A stretch of 64,000 bases of DNA from Actinophytocola sp044466355 (lineage in GTDB: Bacteria; Actinomycetota; Actinomycetes; Mycobacteriales; Pseudonocardiaceae). This document shows positions 1-8,708 of this stretch, piece by piece. How positions within the stretch are numbered: the stretch's first letter is position 1; each line of letters begins with the position of its first letter. A model generated the notes under the pieces. It worked only from the letters and a program-made list of their open reading frames with translations. It was not told the origin of the DNA and made no database searches. A program made the translations under genes and the position numbers. The stretch is from positions 124,001 through 188,000 of the forward strand of contig NZ_JBITMQ010000007.1 of assembly GCF_044466355.1 (NCBI RefSeq). Direction: 5' to 3'.

Positions 1-35
1 GTCGTTACCATTTGCCGCTGCCGCCCGGCCGCTGG

Positions 36-656
36 TCATGGGAGCAGGCCGAGTGACATGGCCGTCGTCACGGCGGCGGTCCGGTCGGACACGTCGAGCT
101 TGGCGAACGCGCGCAGCAGGTGGGTTTTCACCGTCGCCTCGGAGATGTGCAGCGTCCGGCCTATGTCGGCGTTCGTCAGGCCTTTCGCGACGAACCGGAG
201 CACCTCGACTTCCCGTGCCGACAACGTTTGCCGCACCGGCCTGCGCACGCGGTCGACCAGCCGGCCCGCTACCGACGGTGCCAGCACGGTCTCTCCCCGT
301 GCCGCCGCACGGATCGCGTTCGCGAGGTCCGTACGGGTCGCGTCCTTCAACAGGTATCCGGCCGCGCCTGCCTCCACCGCGCGCAGGATGTCCGCGTCGG
401 TCTCGTAGGTGGTCAGCACGACGACCTTGGTTGACGGGTGTTCGGTAAGGATCCGTTCCGTCGCCCCGACGCCATCGAGGTCGCGCATCCGCAGGTCCAT
501 AAGGATCACATCCGCCTCGGCGGTCCGCGCGACCGCGACGGCCTCCTCGCCGGAACCCGCTTCGCTGACAACTGTGAGGTCCGGCTCGGCCTCCAGCATG
601 CCGCGCAGTCCCTCCCGTACCACCGGGTGGTCGTCCACCAGCATCACCCGGATCAC
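36..656 (-). CDS. NarL/FixJ-type response regulator
   Basis: The 206-residue protein has a receiver domain (about 1-115) and a C-terminal LuxR helix-turn-helix (about 143-200). Visible receiver residues are the acidic pair D8-D9, the likely phospho-acceptor D54 in ILMDLRM and K104 in YLLKDA. The DNA-binding half shows LSAREVEVLRFVAKGLTNAD, typical of LuxR-type regulators. Its start codon overlaps the stop of the histidine kinase upstream, so the two are a cognate pair. By analogy with this arrangement it probably controls the adjacent ABC exporter operon; the target is inferred, the family is clear. Confidence 0.95.
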   Translation of the reverse strand: MIRVMLVDDHPVVREGLRGMLEAEPDLTVVSEAGSGEEAVAVARTAEADVILMDLRMRDLDGVGATERILTEHPSTKVVVLTTYETDADILRAVEAGAAGYLLKDATRTDLANAIRAAARGETVLAPSVAGRLVDRVRRPVRQTLSAREVEVLRFVAKGLTNADIGRTLHISEATVKTHLLRAFAKLDVSDRTAAVTTAMSLGLLP

Positions 657-1834
657 CGGGGCACCTCCAGTTCCACCTTCGTACCGTCAGGTCCACTGTG
701 GACTGACAGTGTGCCCTCGACCTGTGCGGCGCGGGTTCGCATGCCGCGCAGGCCGAAACCGTCCGATGGCACGTCCGGGTCGAACCCGGCGCCGTCGTCG
801 GCGACGGTCAGGTTCGCGCTCTCGTCGTTGACCCGCAACGAAACCGTCACGTTCCGCGCCTTCGCGTGCTTGCGGATGTTGGTGAGCGACTCCTGCACCA
901 TGCGCAGCAGCACCACCTCGAGCGTGGTCGGCAGTTCGACGCTGGAACCTGACGCCTGGTAGGTAACGGGAGTCCCGGTCTCCTCGGTGAACCGTTCGCA
1001 CTGCCGCCGGATCGCCTGGTCGACCGAACCGGTGCCGAGTGCGGTCGGCATCAGGCCCGCGACGAGCGACCTGGCCTCCGTCAGGTTCTCCCGCGCGGTG
1101 CGGGCGGCGAGCGTGAGGTGCTTGCGCGCCTTCTCCGTGTCACTGTCCAGTTCGGACTCCGCGGCCTGCACCAGCGTCACCAGGCTCGTGAACCCCTGTG
1201 CGAGCGTGTCGTGGATCTCGGCGGCGAGGCGGGCCCGTTCCGCCGCGACCCCGGCCTCGCGGGAGAGCCGCCCGATCTCCTCACGGCTGTCCTCCAGTTC
1301 CTGGATCAGCTCCGCCCGTTCCTGGCTCTGCGTCACGACCCGCACGATCCACGTACCCATCAGCACCGAGAACAGGATCAGGAACAGGGTGCCGGGCACC
1401 AGCTGGCGGACGGCCGCGTCGACGCCAGCTTCCGCCAGCGCCGACACGACCGGCACCAGGTTGGCGCCGACGACGAAGGCGATGGCCTCGGCGAGGCACA
1501 TCGACATGAACGCCATCGGGCACACCGCGAACAACGCGAACGACATCGTGGGCTCGAACGCGACGCCCAGCACGAGCAGCGCCAGGTTGACGCCCATGAA
1601 GATCCGCCCGCGCACGGGGGACTGGACCGCCGCGACGATGTTCGGCCTGCCGTAGCACAGGTACCAGACGGCCATGGCGGCCAGCGCGCCGACTGTGGCG
1701 ACCTTGTCGGCGGCCGTCGCTCCCGGCTGCTGGACCAGCGCCACGACCAGCGCGATGGAGCCGATCGCGAAGAACACGTCCCACAGCCAGAACAAGCCGT
1801 CCCACGCGTCTAGCCCGCGCGCCGGTTGGTCCAC
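653..1834 (-). CDS. Sensor histidine kinase (HisKA_3/DesK-like)
   Basis: Membrane sensor kinase of the NarL-partner type. The N-terminal half holds about five hydrophobic segments. It is followed by a coiled linker, the H-box AAEIHDTLAQGF (His about 208 with the start used here) and a C-terminal HATPase with MVQESLTNIRKHAKA and DDGAGFDP/GFGLRGM motifs. The reading frame is open far upstream to 2176, but that part lies in the permease gene. I chose the GTG at 1834, which leaves a 25-base overlap with the permease stop; TTG 1795 or GTG 1777 are alternatives. It phosphorylates the response regulator encoded directly downstream. The signal sensed is unknown. Confidence 0.85.
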   Translation of the reverse strand: MDQPARGLDAWDGLFWLWDVFFAIGSIALVVALVQQPGATAADKVATVGALAAMAVWYLCYGRPNIVAAVQSPVRGRIFMGVNLALLVLGVAFEPTMSFALFAVCPMAFMSMCLAEAIAFVVGANLVPVVSALAEAGVDAAVRQLVPGTLFLILFSVLMGTWIVRVVTQSQERAELIQELEDSREEIGRLSREAGVAAERARLAAEIHDTLAQGFTSLVTLVQAAESELDSDTEKARKHLTLAARTARENLTEARSLVAGLMPTALGTGSVDQAIRRQCERFTEETGTPVTYQASGSSVELPTTLEVVLLRMVQESLTNIRKHAKARNVTVSLRVNDESANLTVADDGAGFDPDVPSDGFGLRGMRTRAAQVEGTLSVHSGPDGTKVELEVPR

Positions 1835-2619
1835 CGGAACGTCAGCAGGCACAGCACCAGCCCGATCACGCACCAGCCGCCCAGCACCAGCGCCGTCTTC
1901 CCGAGTTCCCATGAGCCAGCAGCCTCCTGAACCATCATGCTGTCGGGTAGGAAGACCGAGCGAAAGCCCTGGGCCGCCCACTTGATGGGAAAGAGCGCGC
2001 CGACGGTGATCATCCAGTCCGGCAGCTCGCTGACCGGGATGTACACACCGGACATGAACTGCAGGCCGACGTAGGGCAGGTTGGTGACCGCCGCGGCGCT
2101 CTGCGCCGACTTCGCGACCGAGCTGGTCGCGATGCCCAGCAACGAACAGCTCACGATGCCGAGCACGAACACCCACGCGAACGTGAACCAGCGCCGCGGT
2201 TCCGTCGGCAGCGAGAGGTCGAACAGCAGCATGCCGACGGCCAGCAGCAGCACCACCTCGGCGATGCTCGCGACCGCGACCAGCACGACCTTGCCGACGA
2301 AGTACGCGGCGGCGGGCATCGGTGTGCCGCGCAGGCGCTTGAGCGTGCCGTCGTCGCGGTCCAGCGCCACTCCGATGCCGAGGTTGAGGAACGACGTGGC
2401 CACGATGCCCGCGCCGATCATGCTGGCGGAGAAGACCTGGCCGACGCTGACGCCGCCCGGGTACGCCTCGTCGAAGATCGAGCCGAGCAGGACGAGGATG
2501 AACGCCGGGAAGGTGAAGGTGAAGATCACCTGCTCCTTCGCCCGGAAGAACTGCCTGAGCTCGACCCCGCCCCTCGCGAGGCCGAGCCCGGCAGCGGACG
2601 GCAGGGCGACGGTGGTCAT
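1810..2619 (-). CDS. ABC-2 type exporter permease
   Basis: The 269-residue integral membrane protein has about six hydrophobic segments, including LLLAVGMLLFDL and LVLGGWCVIGLVLCLLTF, the pattern of ABC-2 (DrrB/NatB-like) permeases. It is translationally coupled to the ATPase gene upstream (four-base overlap at 2616-2619) and to the kinase gene downstream. The pair should form an ATP-driven exporter, and linkage to a two-component system suggests induced export of a toxic or signalling lipophilic compound. The substrate cannot be read from sequence. Confidence 0.9.
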   Translation of the reverse strand: MTTVALPSAAGLGLARGGVELRQFFRAKEQVIFTFTFPAFILVLLGSIFDEAYPGGVSVGQVFSASMIGAGIVATSFLNLGIGVALDRDDGTLKRLRGTPMPAAAYFVGKVVLVAVASIAEVVLLLAVGMLLFDLSLPTEPRRWFTFAWVFVLGIVSCSLLGIATSSVAKSAQSAAAVTNLPYVGLQFMSGVYIPVSELPDWMITVGALFPIKWAAQGFRSVFLPDSMMVQEAAGSWELGKTALVLGGWCVIGLVLCLLTFRWTNRRAG

Positions 2620-3449
2620 CGCGGTTCTCCGATCAGGCTCAGGTACGTGTCCTCCAGGCTGGGGCGGGTCACGGTCAGCTCCGGCAGCTCACGGCCCGCG
2701 GAGAGCTCGCGGACCAGCGCGGTCGGCGTGTCGGTCAGCCTTACCTGACGCCCGTCAGGTCCGAGCCAGCTCACCGTCGCCTTGGCGGTCGACCGGCCGG
2801 CGAGCGTGGCGGGGGTGCCCTCGGCGACGATCCGCCCACCGGCGATGACGGCGACGCGGTGCGCGAGCGCCTCGGCCTCGTCGAGGTAGTGGGTGGTGAG
2901 CAGGATCGTGGTGCCGTTGTCGGCCAGGTTCCTGATCAGCTCCCAGAACTGTCGCCGCGCCTCCGGGTCGAACCCGGTCGTCGGCTCGTCGAGGAACACC
3001 AGCTCCGGCCGGCCGATCACACCGAGCGCCACGTCCAGCCTGCGCCGTTGCCCGCCGGAGAGCGCTTTGACACGTGCGCCGGCCTTGGCGGCGAGCCCGA
3101 CCTGCTCGATGACGTCGTCGACGTCGGCGGGGGCGGGGTAGTAACCGGCGAAGTGCCGGACGCTCTCGCGGACGGTCAGCTCGGCGGCGTCATTTGCCGT
3201 CTGCAGGACGATGCCCAGCCGTGCGCGCCAGGCCCGCCCGGCCGTGTCCGGGTCGGCGCCGAGCACCGCGACGTCGCCCGCGTCGCGTTTGCGGTGGCCC
3301 TCCAGGATCTCCACCGTCGTGGTCTTGCCTGCCCCGTTGGGGCCGAGCAGGGCGAACACCTCGCCCCGCCGAATGTCGAGGTCGACGCCGTCCACCGCGG
3401 TGACGCCGCGGTAGGACTTGCGCAACCCCCGAACCTTGATGGCCGTCAT
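2616..3449 (-). CDS. ABC exporter ATPase (DrrA-like)
   Basis: The 277-residue nucleotide-binding subunit is first in the four-gene operon. All catalytic motifs are intact: Walker A GPNGAGKTTT (K42), signature ALSGGQRRRLDVALG, Walker B LVFLDEPTTGFDP and switch His in LLTTHYLDEAEAL. The C-terminal extension of about 60 residues is typical of DrrA-type drug exporter ATPases. The coding sequence near residue 230 contains a perfect ACCTGAC-N4-GTCAGGT palindrome (2743-2760), a motif repeated elsewhere in the window. It energises the permease encoded just downstream. Confidence 0.95.
   Translation of the reverse strand: MTAIKVRGLRKSYRGVTAVDGVDLDIRRGEVFALLGPNGAGKTTTVEILEGHRKRDAGDVAVLGADPDTAGRAWRARLGIVLQTANDAAELTVRESVRHFAGYYPAPADVDDVIEQVGLAAKAGARVKALSGGQRRRLDVALGVIGRPELVFLDEPTTGFDPEARRQFWELIRNLADNGTTILLTTHYLDEAEALAHRVAVIAGGRIVAEGTPATLAGRSTAKATVSWLGPDGRQVRLTDTPTALVRELSAGRELPELTVTRPSLEDTYLSLIGEPR
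2743..2760. repeat. ACCTGAC-N4-GTCAGGT palindrome, perfect copy
   Basis: Perfect 7-bp inverted repeat with a 4-bp spacer (GCCC), inside the ABC ATPase gene. It is one of five perfect copies in this window. Confidence 0.8.
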
Positions 3450-3551
3450 GGGGAAATCGTGTCCCCGCGACCGGGGCCGCCGGGACGTCCGCGCGACTGA
3501 TTCCGGTTGTCAACCGATCGGTGGACGTCGCCCTCGATCGCGTCCGCCGAG

Positions 3552-3579
3552 TTGTCCACAGGTGCGTCAGTTGTCCACA
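3552..3579 (+). promoter_or_regulatory. Paired DnaA boxes (copy A)
   Basis: Two exact TTGTCCACA nonamers at 3552-3560 and 3571-3579 are 19 bp apart start to start. TTGTCCACA is the preferred DnaA box of high-GC actinomycetes. The pair lies in the 388-bp gap between the ABC ATPase start and the 3' end of citrate synthase 2, 37 bp before the conserved 60-bp core at 3617-3676. The same spacing recurs at 16425, 39360 and 42041. It may bind DnaA as a titration or regulatory site; binding is not shown by sequence alone. Confidence 0.6.
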
Positions 3580-3616
3580 GCTGACCGTTCGCGCCCTGGG
3601 TTTGTCGGTGGGCACC

Positions 3617-3676
3617 GGTAGACTGGCATGGCGGGTGGCCCCCGGGATCGGGTGGGGGTTGAGGTTACGTACTGGG
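3617..3676 (+). repeat. Conserved 60-bp core beside a citrate synthase gene (copy A)
   Basis: This 60-bp segment (begins GGTAGACTGGCATGG, ends GAGGTTACGTACTGGG) matches 16329-16388 on the opposite strand with only four mismatches. Both copies point toward the 3' end of a citrate synthase gene and follow a DnaA-box pair by 36-37 bp. Each contains an ATG opening a MAGGPR...EVTYW frame, but three of the four substitutions between copies change the amino acid, so a nucleotide-level element or small RNA is more likely than a peptide. The function is unknown. Confidence 0.65.
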
Positions 3677-3740
3677 GGCCGGGCTTTCGCGGTTTTCGCA
3701 GGTCGGCGAGGGTGGCACCGTTCCGGCTGCTGGGGATTTG

Positions 3741-3774
3741 GCCCGCCGTCCCGTCGACGGGACGGCAGGCGGGC
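3741..3774. terminator. Strong palindrome, probable terminator of citrate synthase 2
   Basis: A perfect 22-bp palindrome (GCCGTCCCGTC/GACGGGACGGC, 3745-3766) is extended outward by CCCGCC/GGCGGG-like bases. It lies 72 bp beyond the stop of the minus-strand citrate synthase gene. It can stop transcription in either direction. The rest of 3450-3837 holds the DnaA boxes and the 60-bp core but no gene that I can support. Confidence 0.6.
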
Positions 3775-3837
3775 GCCCCGCATGCATGGAACAGCGCCCA
3801 GGCTCGGAGGTCAGCGCGCCTTCGAGATCGCTTCCGG

Positions 3838-4992
3838 TCAGTAGTGGTTGACCGTGTCCCAGCCCTCGACCTCGTCGGGGCGGCGCGGGCCCGGGCCGAT
3901 GTACTTCGCCGACGGGCGGACCAGACGGCCCGTCTGCTTCTGCTCCAGGATGTGGGCGCACCAGCCTGCCGTGCGCGCGCACGTGAACATCGCGGGCATC
4001 ATGTGCGGCGGGACCTGCGCGAAGTCCAGGATCACGGCCGCCCAGAACTCGACGTTCGTCTCGATCGCGCGGTCGGGGCGGCGTTCGCGCAGTTCGGCCA
4101 GCGCGGCCTTCTCCAGCTCCGCCGCCACCTCGTAGCGGGCGGCGCCGAGTTCCTGGCACGTGCGCCGGAGCACCCGGGCGCGCGGGTCCTCCGCCCGGTA
4201 CACGCGGTGGCCGAAGCCCATGAGCCGGTCGCCGCGGTCGAGGATGTTCGAGACCACCTTGCGGGCGTCGCCGACGGTCTCGACCTCCTCGATCATCGGC
4301 AGCACGCGGGCCGGGGCGCCGCCGTGCAGCGGGCCGGACATGGCGCCGATCGCGCCGGACATGGCGGCCGCGACGTCGGCGCCCGTGGACGCGATCACGC
4401 GGGCGGTGAAGGTCGACGCGTTGAGGCCGTGCTCGGCGGCGGACACCCAGTACGCGTCAACCGCGCGTACGTGTGCCGGGTCCGGTTCGCCGCGCCAGCG
4501 GGTCATGAAGCGCTCGGTGATCGTGGCGCACTCGTCGATGCGCTTCTGGGGGACGGCCGGGCGGCCGATGCCGCGGGCCGACTGGGCCACGTACGACAGC
4601 GCCATGACCGACGCGCGCGCCAGCTGCTCGCGCGCCTCGGCGTCGCTGATGTCCAGCAGCGGCTTGTAGTCCCAGATCGGGGCGAGCATCGCGAGCGCGG
4701 CCTGCACGTCCACCCGCACGTCACCGGTGTGCACCGGGATCGGGAACGGCTCCGCGGGCGGGAGGCCCTGGCCGAAACGGCCGTCGACCAGCAGGGACCA
4801 CACGTCGCCGAAGGTGACCTTGCCTGCCAGGTCCTCGATGTTCACGCCCCGGTACCGCAACGCGCCGCCGTCCCGGTCGGGTTCGGCGATCTCCGTGCGG
4901 AAGGCGACGACGCCCTCCAGACCCGGGCGAAAGCCGTCGTCTGGCTCGGCCTTCCCGGGGGTGTCCTCGACCTGCCGCACCGCGCTGTGCAT
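3838..4992 (-). CDS. citA: Citrate synthase 2
   Basis: The 384-residue citrate synthase is of the shorter actinobacterial type-2 class. It condenses acetyl-CoA with oxaloacetate, or possibly works on propionyl-CoA as a methylcitrate synthase. Family landmarks are GALRYRGVNIEDLAG near the N-terminus, MSGPLHGGAPARVL and the active-site FGHRVYRAEDPRARVL. A second, longer paralogue lies at 14880-16193. Both paralogues are followed by the same DnaA-box/60-bp module in convergent orientation. The ATG at 4992 gives the usual family length. It stands alone as a transcription unit. Confidence 0.93.
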   Translation of the reverse strand: MHSAVRQVEDTPGKAEPDDGFRPGLEGVVAFRTEIAEPDRDGGALRYRGVNIEDLAGKVTFGDVWSLLVDGRFGQGLPPAEPFPIPVHTGDVRVDVQAALAMLAPIWDYKPLLDISDAEAREQLARASVMALSYVAQSARGIGRPAVPQKRIDECATITERFMTRWRGEPDPAHVRAVDAYWVSAAEHGLNASTFTARVIASTGADVAAAMSGAIGAMSGPLHGGAPARVLPMIEEVETVGDARKVVSNILDRGDRLMGFGHRVYRAEDPRARVLRRTCQELGAARYEVAAELEKAALAELRERRPDRAIETNVEFWAAVILDFAQVPPHMMPAMFTCARTAGWCAHILEQKQTGRLVRPSAKYIGPGPRRPDEVEGWDTVNHY

Positions 4993-5201
4993 CGTTTATC
5001 CAGCCTCTCCGCCAGTCCCCGACCTGCCTCGCGCGGCCCTGCGCACAACGCCTTGACACCGCGCGGTCATCCAAGGTTCCTCCTATTTCCACCGCCGTGG
5101 CAATTGTCCCGGCCGGTGGTTTCGGTCACGATTAAGGAGAACGATTCAGAACGACGGCGTCTCCAGAGCGTGACGTTCGCGTTTCCAGAAGGGGTCGCCC
5201 G

Positions 5202-5613
5202 TCACGGGCGAAGACCTCGTCGGCCCCACGCCGGGTAGCCGCCGGGCATGCGCTCGCGGACCCGCCGCGGCCGCCACTCCGGCAGCACGCTCACCACCAC
5301 GTGCACGTCCGGGAACCCGCCGCCAGTCGCCGTCGCGCGCGCACGCCACGAACGACAGGGCCGCCGCCGTCCACCGCCGCGTCCAGCCGGGCGCCGGTCC
5401 GCTCGACGCGCGCGAGGCGCGTCGGGATCGTCCGCCGCACCCACGAGCTGACCTCCTCGGCCGGCACCGCGACGGCCACGCGCCTGCCGCTCACCGCCTC
5501 GATCGTGTACGTGCTGCCGGTCAGGTCACGCCGGACTCGCGCCGGGCCAGATCGACGAGCCGCCGGATCTCGTGCCGCCGGGACCGGTCCCACGGCGCCT
5601 GCGGCCCGGGCAT
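5202..5613 (-). pseudogene. Frameshifted remnant of a small conserved gene
   Basis: Protein-like sequence is spread over more than one frame. An ATG at 5613 opens MPGPQAPWDRSRRHEIRRL and stops at about 5521. The adjacent frame continues with TYTIEAVSGRRVAVAVPAEE and SSWVRRTIPTRLARVERTG. A further frame carries FPDVHVVVSVLPEWRPRR and RERMPGGYPAWGRRGLRP to the stop near 5202. No single frame gives a sensible protein of this size. I read it as a decayed gene or one with sequencing frameshifts. I do not recognise the family. It lies between citrate synthase 2 and a divergent TetR gene. Confidence 0.4.
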
Positions 5614-5835
5614 CGTCGCTGCTCACGGGTGTGGCGCGCAGGCGTGACGGAATCGGCCGGGACGCAATTGCCCCAACGATGTTTCATCGCGTCACCGGCA
5701 CCCCTCGCGGCCGGTGAACGCGGTGGGTGTAAAACGGGGCGTCTCGGACGAGTCGCTCCGAGAGAAACGATCATACTGGTAATTACCGATTTCAGAATCT
5801 GGACCTGTTTGGAACAAGGGCCGAGGAGAGGTTCG

Positions 5836-6477
5836 ATGGCTCAGGGCGCGGGAGCGCACGGCCGGATGTACCGCGGTGTGGATACCGAGCAGCGACGTGC
5901 GGAACGCCGGGAACGGCTCCTCGAAGCGGCACTCGACGAGTTCACCACCCGCGGTTATCACAAGACGAAGATCGCCGATCTGTGTGCGAAGGCCGGCGTT
6001 TCCACCAGGAATTTCTACGAGAAGTTCGCGAGCAAGGAAGCACTGCTCCTGGAACTTCACGCGCACATCAACACGGTCGCGATGAAGCGGATGCTTCCCG
6101 TACTGGAATCGCTCGCCGACACTGACGCACTGACTCGAATCACGACATTGGTTGACGTATTCGTCTCGGCTGTCACATCCGATCCCCGTTATCCTCGACT
6201 GAACTACGTCGAAGCGCCGGGAATCAGTCAAGCGATGGAGCGTCAGCACCAGGACTGGTTCACGCGCTACGTCGACTTCATCGCAGCGGAGTGTGATCGC
6301 GCCGCGACCGCCGGACTCGCGCCCGTGCGGGACTACCGGCTGACCGCGATCGCGTTGGTCGGTGCCGTCACCGGTCTCGTCCGCGAGTGGCAGGCACACG
6401 AGCCACCCCTGCCCGCGGACGCCGTGGCCAACGAGATCAGGGAGATCTTCATCGCCGCCATCACCCGTCCGGCGTAG
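5836..6477 (+). CDS. TetR-family transcriptional regulator
   Basis: The 213-residue TetR repressor has an N-terminal helix-turn-helix (about 20-65: RLLEAALDEFTTRGYHKTK, AGVSTRNFYEKFASKEALL) and a helical C-terminal ligand domain. The frame is open upstream of the gene, but ATG 5836 follows a strong GAGGAGAGG ribosome site and gives the usual length. It stands alone, 130 bp before pdxH on the same strand. The target is unknown; regulation of itself or of a nearby gene is possible. No clear operator palindrome was seen. Confidence 0.88.
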   Translation: MAQGAGAHGRMYRGVDTEQRRAERRERLLEAALDEFTTRGYHKTKIADLCAKAGVSTRNFYEKFASKEALLLELHAHINTVAMKRMLPVLESLADTDALTRITTLVDVFVSAVTSDPRYPRLNYVEAPGISQAMERQHQDWFTRYVDFIAAECDRAATAGLAPVRDYRLTAIALVGAVTGLVREWQAHEPPLPADAVANEIREIFIAAITRPA

Positions 6478-6606
6478 CCTTCGGCGAGCACTGTGTTTCC
6501 AGATCGATTCAAGTGCGCCCCGTCACCCGGCGTGTGGTTTCGCCGCCGGTCGGGAACCCGTACCGTCGAAACGTGAGGTGACCCCTACGCGTCGAGGAGT
6601 TCAAGG

Positions 6607-7281
6607 ATGGCGGACGCCGACATTGCCACGCCCGACATCGCCGTCGCCCTGCCGACGATGCGCGTGTCCTACGAAGAGGGCACCCTGAGCGAGGGTGAGC
6701 TGGCCGAAAACTGGCACCAGCAGCTTCAGGCGTGGCTGGACGACGCCATCAGGGCGGGCGCCCCCGAGCCCAACGCCATGGTGCTGGCGACGGCGAACGC
6801 CGAAGGCATCCCGTCGTCACGGACCGTGCTCATGAAGGGCCTCGACGCGCGCGGGGTCGTGTTCTTCACCAACTACACGTCCGCCAAGAGCCACGACCTG
6901 ATGGCGACGCGGTTCGCCTCGGCGACGTTCCCCTGGTACTCGCTGCACCGCCAGGCCACCGTCCGCGGCACGGTCGAGAAGGTCAGCCAGGCGGAGACCA
7001 AGACCTACTGGGCGTCCCGGCCGCGTGGCTCGCAGCTCGGTGCGTGGGCGTCGCCGCAGTCCATCGTGGTCCGTGACCGCGGCACGCTGGAGAACGCGCT
7101 GGCCAACGTGGAGCGCCGCTTCGCCGACGCCGAGGAGGTGCCGGTACCGCCGCACTGGGGTGGCTGGCGCATCCGCCCCGAGGTCGTGGAGTTCTGGCAG
7201 GGCCGCCGCGACCGCATGCACGACCGCCTCCGTTTCAAGCTGACCCGCGACGGCTGGACCCTCGAGCGCGTCGGCCCGTAG
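6607..7281 (+). CDS. pdxH: Pyridoxamine 5'-phosphate oxidase
   Basis: The 224-residue FMN enzyme oxidises pyridoxine/pyridoxamine 5'-phosphate to pyridoxal 5'-phosphate in B6 biosynthesis and salvage. Family signatures run in order: MRVSYEEGTLSE, SSRTVLMKGLDARGVVFFTN, YTSAKSHDL, SRPRGSQLGAWASPQS and the C-terminal WQGRRDRMHDRLRF. The length is normal. ATG 6607 follows AGGAGTTCAAGG. A perfect hairpin terminator follows the stop at once, so the gene is monocistronic. Confidence 0.97.
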   Translation: MADADIATPDIAVALPTMRVSYEEGTLSEGELAENWHQQLQAWLDDAIRAGAPEPNAMVLATANAEGIPSSRTVLMKGLDARGVVFFTNYTSAKSHDLMATRFASATFPWYSLHRQATVRGTVEKVSQAETKTYWASRPRGSQLGAWASPQSIVVRDRGTLENALANVERRFADAEEVPVPPHWGGWRIRPEVVEFWQGRRDRMHDRLRFKLTRDGWTLERVGP

Positions 7282-7290
7282 GCACCGCGT

Positions 7291-7330
7291 ACGAAAGGCG
7301 CGTTCGGCTGGTCCCGAACGCGCCTTTCGT
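7291..7330 (+). terminator. Intrinsic terminator after pdxH
   Basis: Perfect 17-bp inverted repeat ACGAAAGGCGCGTTCGG / CCGAACGCGCCTTTCGT with a 6-base loop, ten bases after the pdxH stop. There is no long T-tract, as is usual in high-GC actinomycetes. Confidence 0.9.
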
Positions 7331-7392
7331 CGTGTTCGGGCGTCGGGAAACTCACGCGCGACGAGGTCGTTAGCGCGCCTAAGCTTTGACGT

Positions 7393-8646
7393 GTGGGGGT
7401 AGCTACAACCAAACGGTCCAGGGTCGCCATCGACACGAGGCCGTTGCGCATACCCGCGTTCCGGCGGCTCTGGGTCTCCACGGCGATCGTCGCCGTCGGG
7501 TCGCAGTTCACCGTCGTCGCGGTGCCCAAGCAGATCTACGACCTGACCGGTTCGTCGGGGTTCGTGGGGCTCGCCGGTGCGTTCGGGCTGGTGCCGCTGC
7601 TGATCTTCGGTCTGTGGGGCGGCGCGCTCGCCGACGCGTTCGACCGGCGCACGGTCATCCTCGTGACCAACGTCGGCGTGGCGGCCACCTCGGTCGCGTT
7701 CTGGGTGCAGGCGGTCGTCGGCGCCAACGTGTGGTTGGTGCTGACCCTCCTCGCGGTCCAGCAGGCGTTCGTCGCGATCAACATGCCCACCCGCACCGCG
7801 GCCGTCGCCCGGCTCGTGTCGGCCGACCTGATCGCGCCCGCGACCGCGCTCACCGCCACCGTCGGCTCGTTCGGCATGGTGTTCGGGCCGCTGCTCGCCG
7901 GCGCGCTGATGCCGTTGGCCGGACTGCCGGTGCTCTACCTCGTCGACGCGATCGTGCTCGTCGCCGCCACCCTGATCGTCTCCGGCCTGCCGAAGATGGC
8001 GCCACTCGACGGGGTCAAGCGGCGGGCGGGTATCCGTGACATCGTCGACGGATTCCGGTATGTCGCCGCGAAAAACGTCCTGTTGGCAAGTTTCCTGCTG
8101 GACATCATCGCCATGGTCGCCGGCATGCCGCGTGCGCTCTTCCCCGAGATGGCCGAGCGCACCTTCGGCGACCCGCACGGCGGCGGGCTCGCGCTCGGCC
8201 TGCTCTACGCGGCCATCCCGGTCGGCGCGGTGATCTTCGGGCTGTTCTCCGGATGGCTGTCCAACATCGCCCGCCACGGCGTCGGCGTGACCGTCGCGGT
8301 CATCGTGTGGGGGCTCGCGATCATCGGGTTCGGCCTGGCCGGGCAGCTGTGGGTCGCGGTGACGTGCATGGTCGTCGCGGGCGCGGCCGACATGGTCAGC
8401 ATGGTCTACCGCAGCGCCATCCTGCAGACCGCCGCGACCGACGAGATGCGCGGCCGCATGCAGGGCGTGTTCACGGTCGTCGTCGCGGGCGGGCCGAGGA
8501 TCGCCGACGTCGCGCACGGCTGGGCGGCCGCGGGGGTCGGCACGGCGGTGGCGGCGTCGGGCGGCGGCGTGCTCGTGATCGTGCTGACGGTGATCGCCGT
8601 GGCGTGCCTCCCGGCGTTCTGGCGTTACCGCGCCACAACCGGATAG
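7393..8646 (+). CDS. MFS exporter (EntS-like)
   Basis: The 417-residue major facilitator has about twelve hydrophobic segments. It resembles the EntS/enterobactin-exporter subgroup: RIPAFRRLWVSTAIVAVGSQ at the N-terminus, GALADAFDRRTVIL in the first loop and YRSAILQTAATDEMRGRMQG before helix 11. GTG 7393 is the only start giving the full first helix. Substrates of this group include siderophores and drugs. It sits alone, 62 bases before the amino-acid permease gene. No siderophore genes adjoin it, so the substrate is open. Confidence 0.88.
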   Translation: MGVATTKRSRVAIDTRPLRIPAFRRLWVSTAIVAVGSQFTVVAVPKQIYDLTGSSGFVGLAGAFGLVPLLIFGLWGGALADAFDRRTVILVTNVGVAATSVAFWVQAVVGANVWLVLTLLAVQQAFVAINMPTRTAAVARLVSADLIAPATALTATVGSFGMVFGPLLAGALMPLAGLPVLYLVDAIVLVAATLIVSGLPKMAPLDGVKRRAGIRDIVDGFRYVAAKNVLLASFLLDIIAMVAGMPRALFPEMAERTFGDPHGGGLALGLLYAAIPVGAVIFGLFSGWLSNIARHGVGVTVAVIVWGLAIIGFGLAGQLWVAVTCMVVAGAADMVSMVYRSAILQTAATDEMRGRMQGVFTVVVAGGPRIADVAHGWAAAGVGTAVAASGGGVLVIVLTVIAVACLPAFWRYRATTG

Positions 8647-8708
8647 TTGGTGAAGAAGTAACCCCGGCATCTGGTCGAACCGGTGAAGATCGGGCATGCT
8701 CAAGGGTT

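Noticed and set aside
653..2176. Histidine kinase starting at ATG 2176
   Set aside because: The first 114 codons lie within the permease gene and have no membrane-sensor character; a GTG near the permease stop is a better start.
3628..5238. 536-codon plus-strand frame over citrate synthase 2
   Set aside because: It is the antisense shadow of the citrate synthase gene; its composition (Arg/Ala/Asp/Val-rich, low complexity) has no protein-family features. Only its first 16 codons coincide with the 60-bp core.
6817..8703. 628-codon minus-strand frame over pdxH and the MFS gene
   Set aside because: Antisense shadow with His/Asp/Arg-rich composition; the plus-strand genes are well supported.
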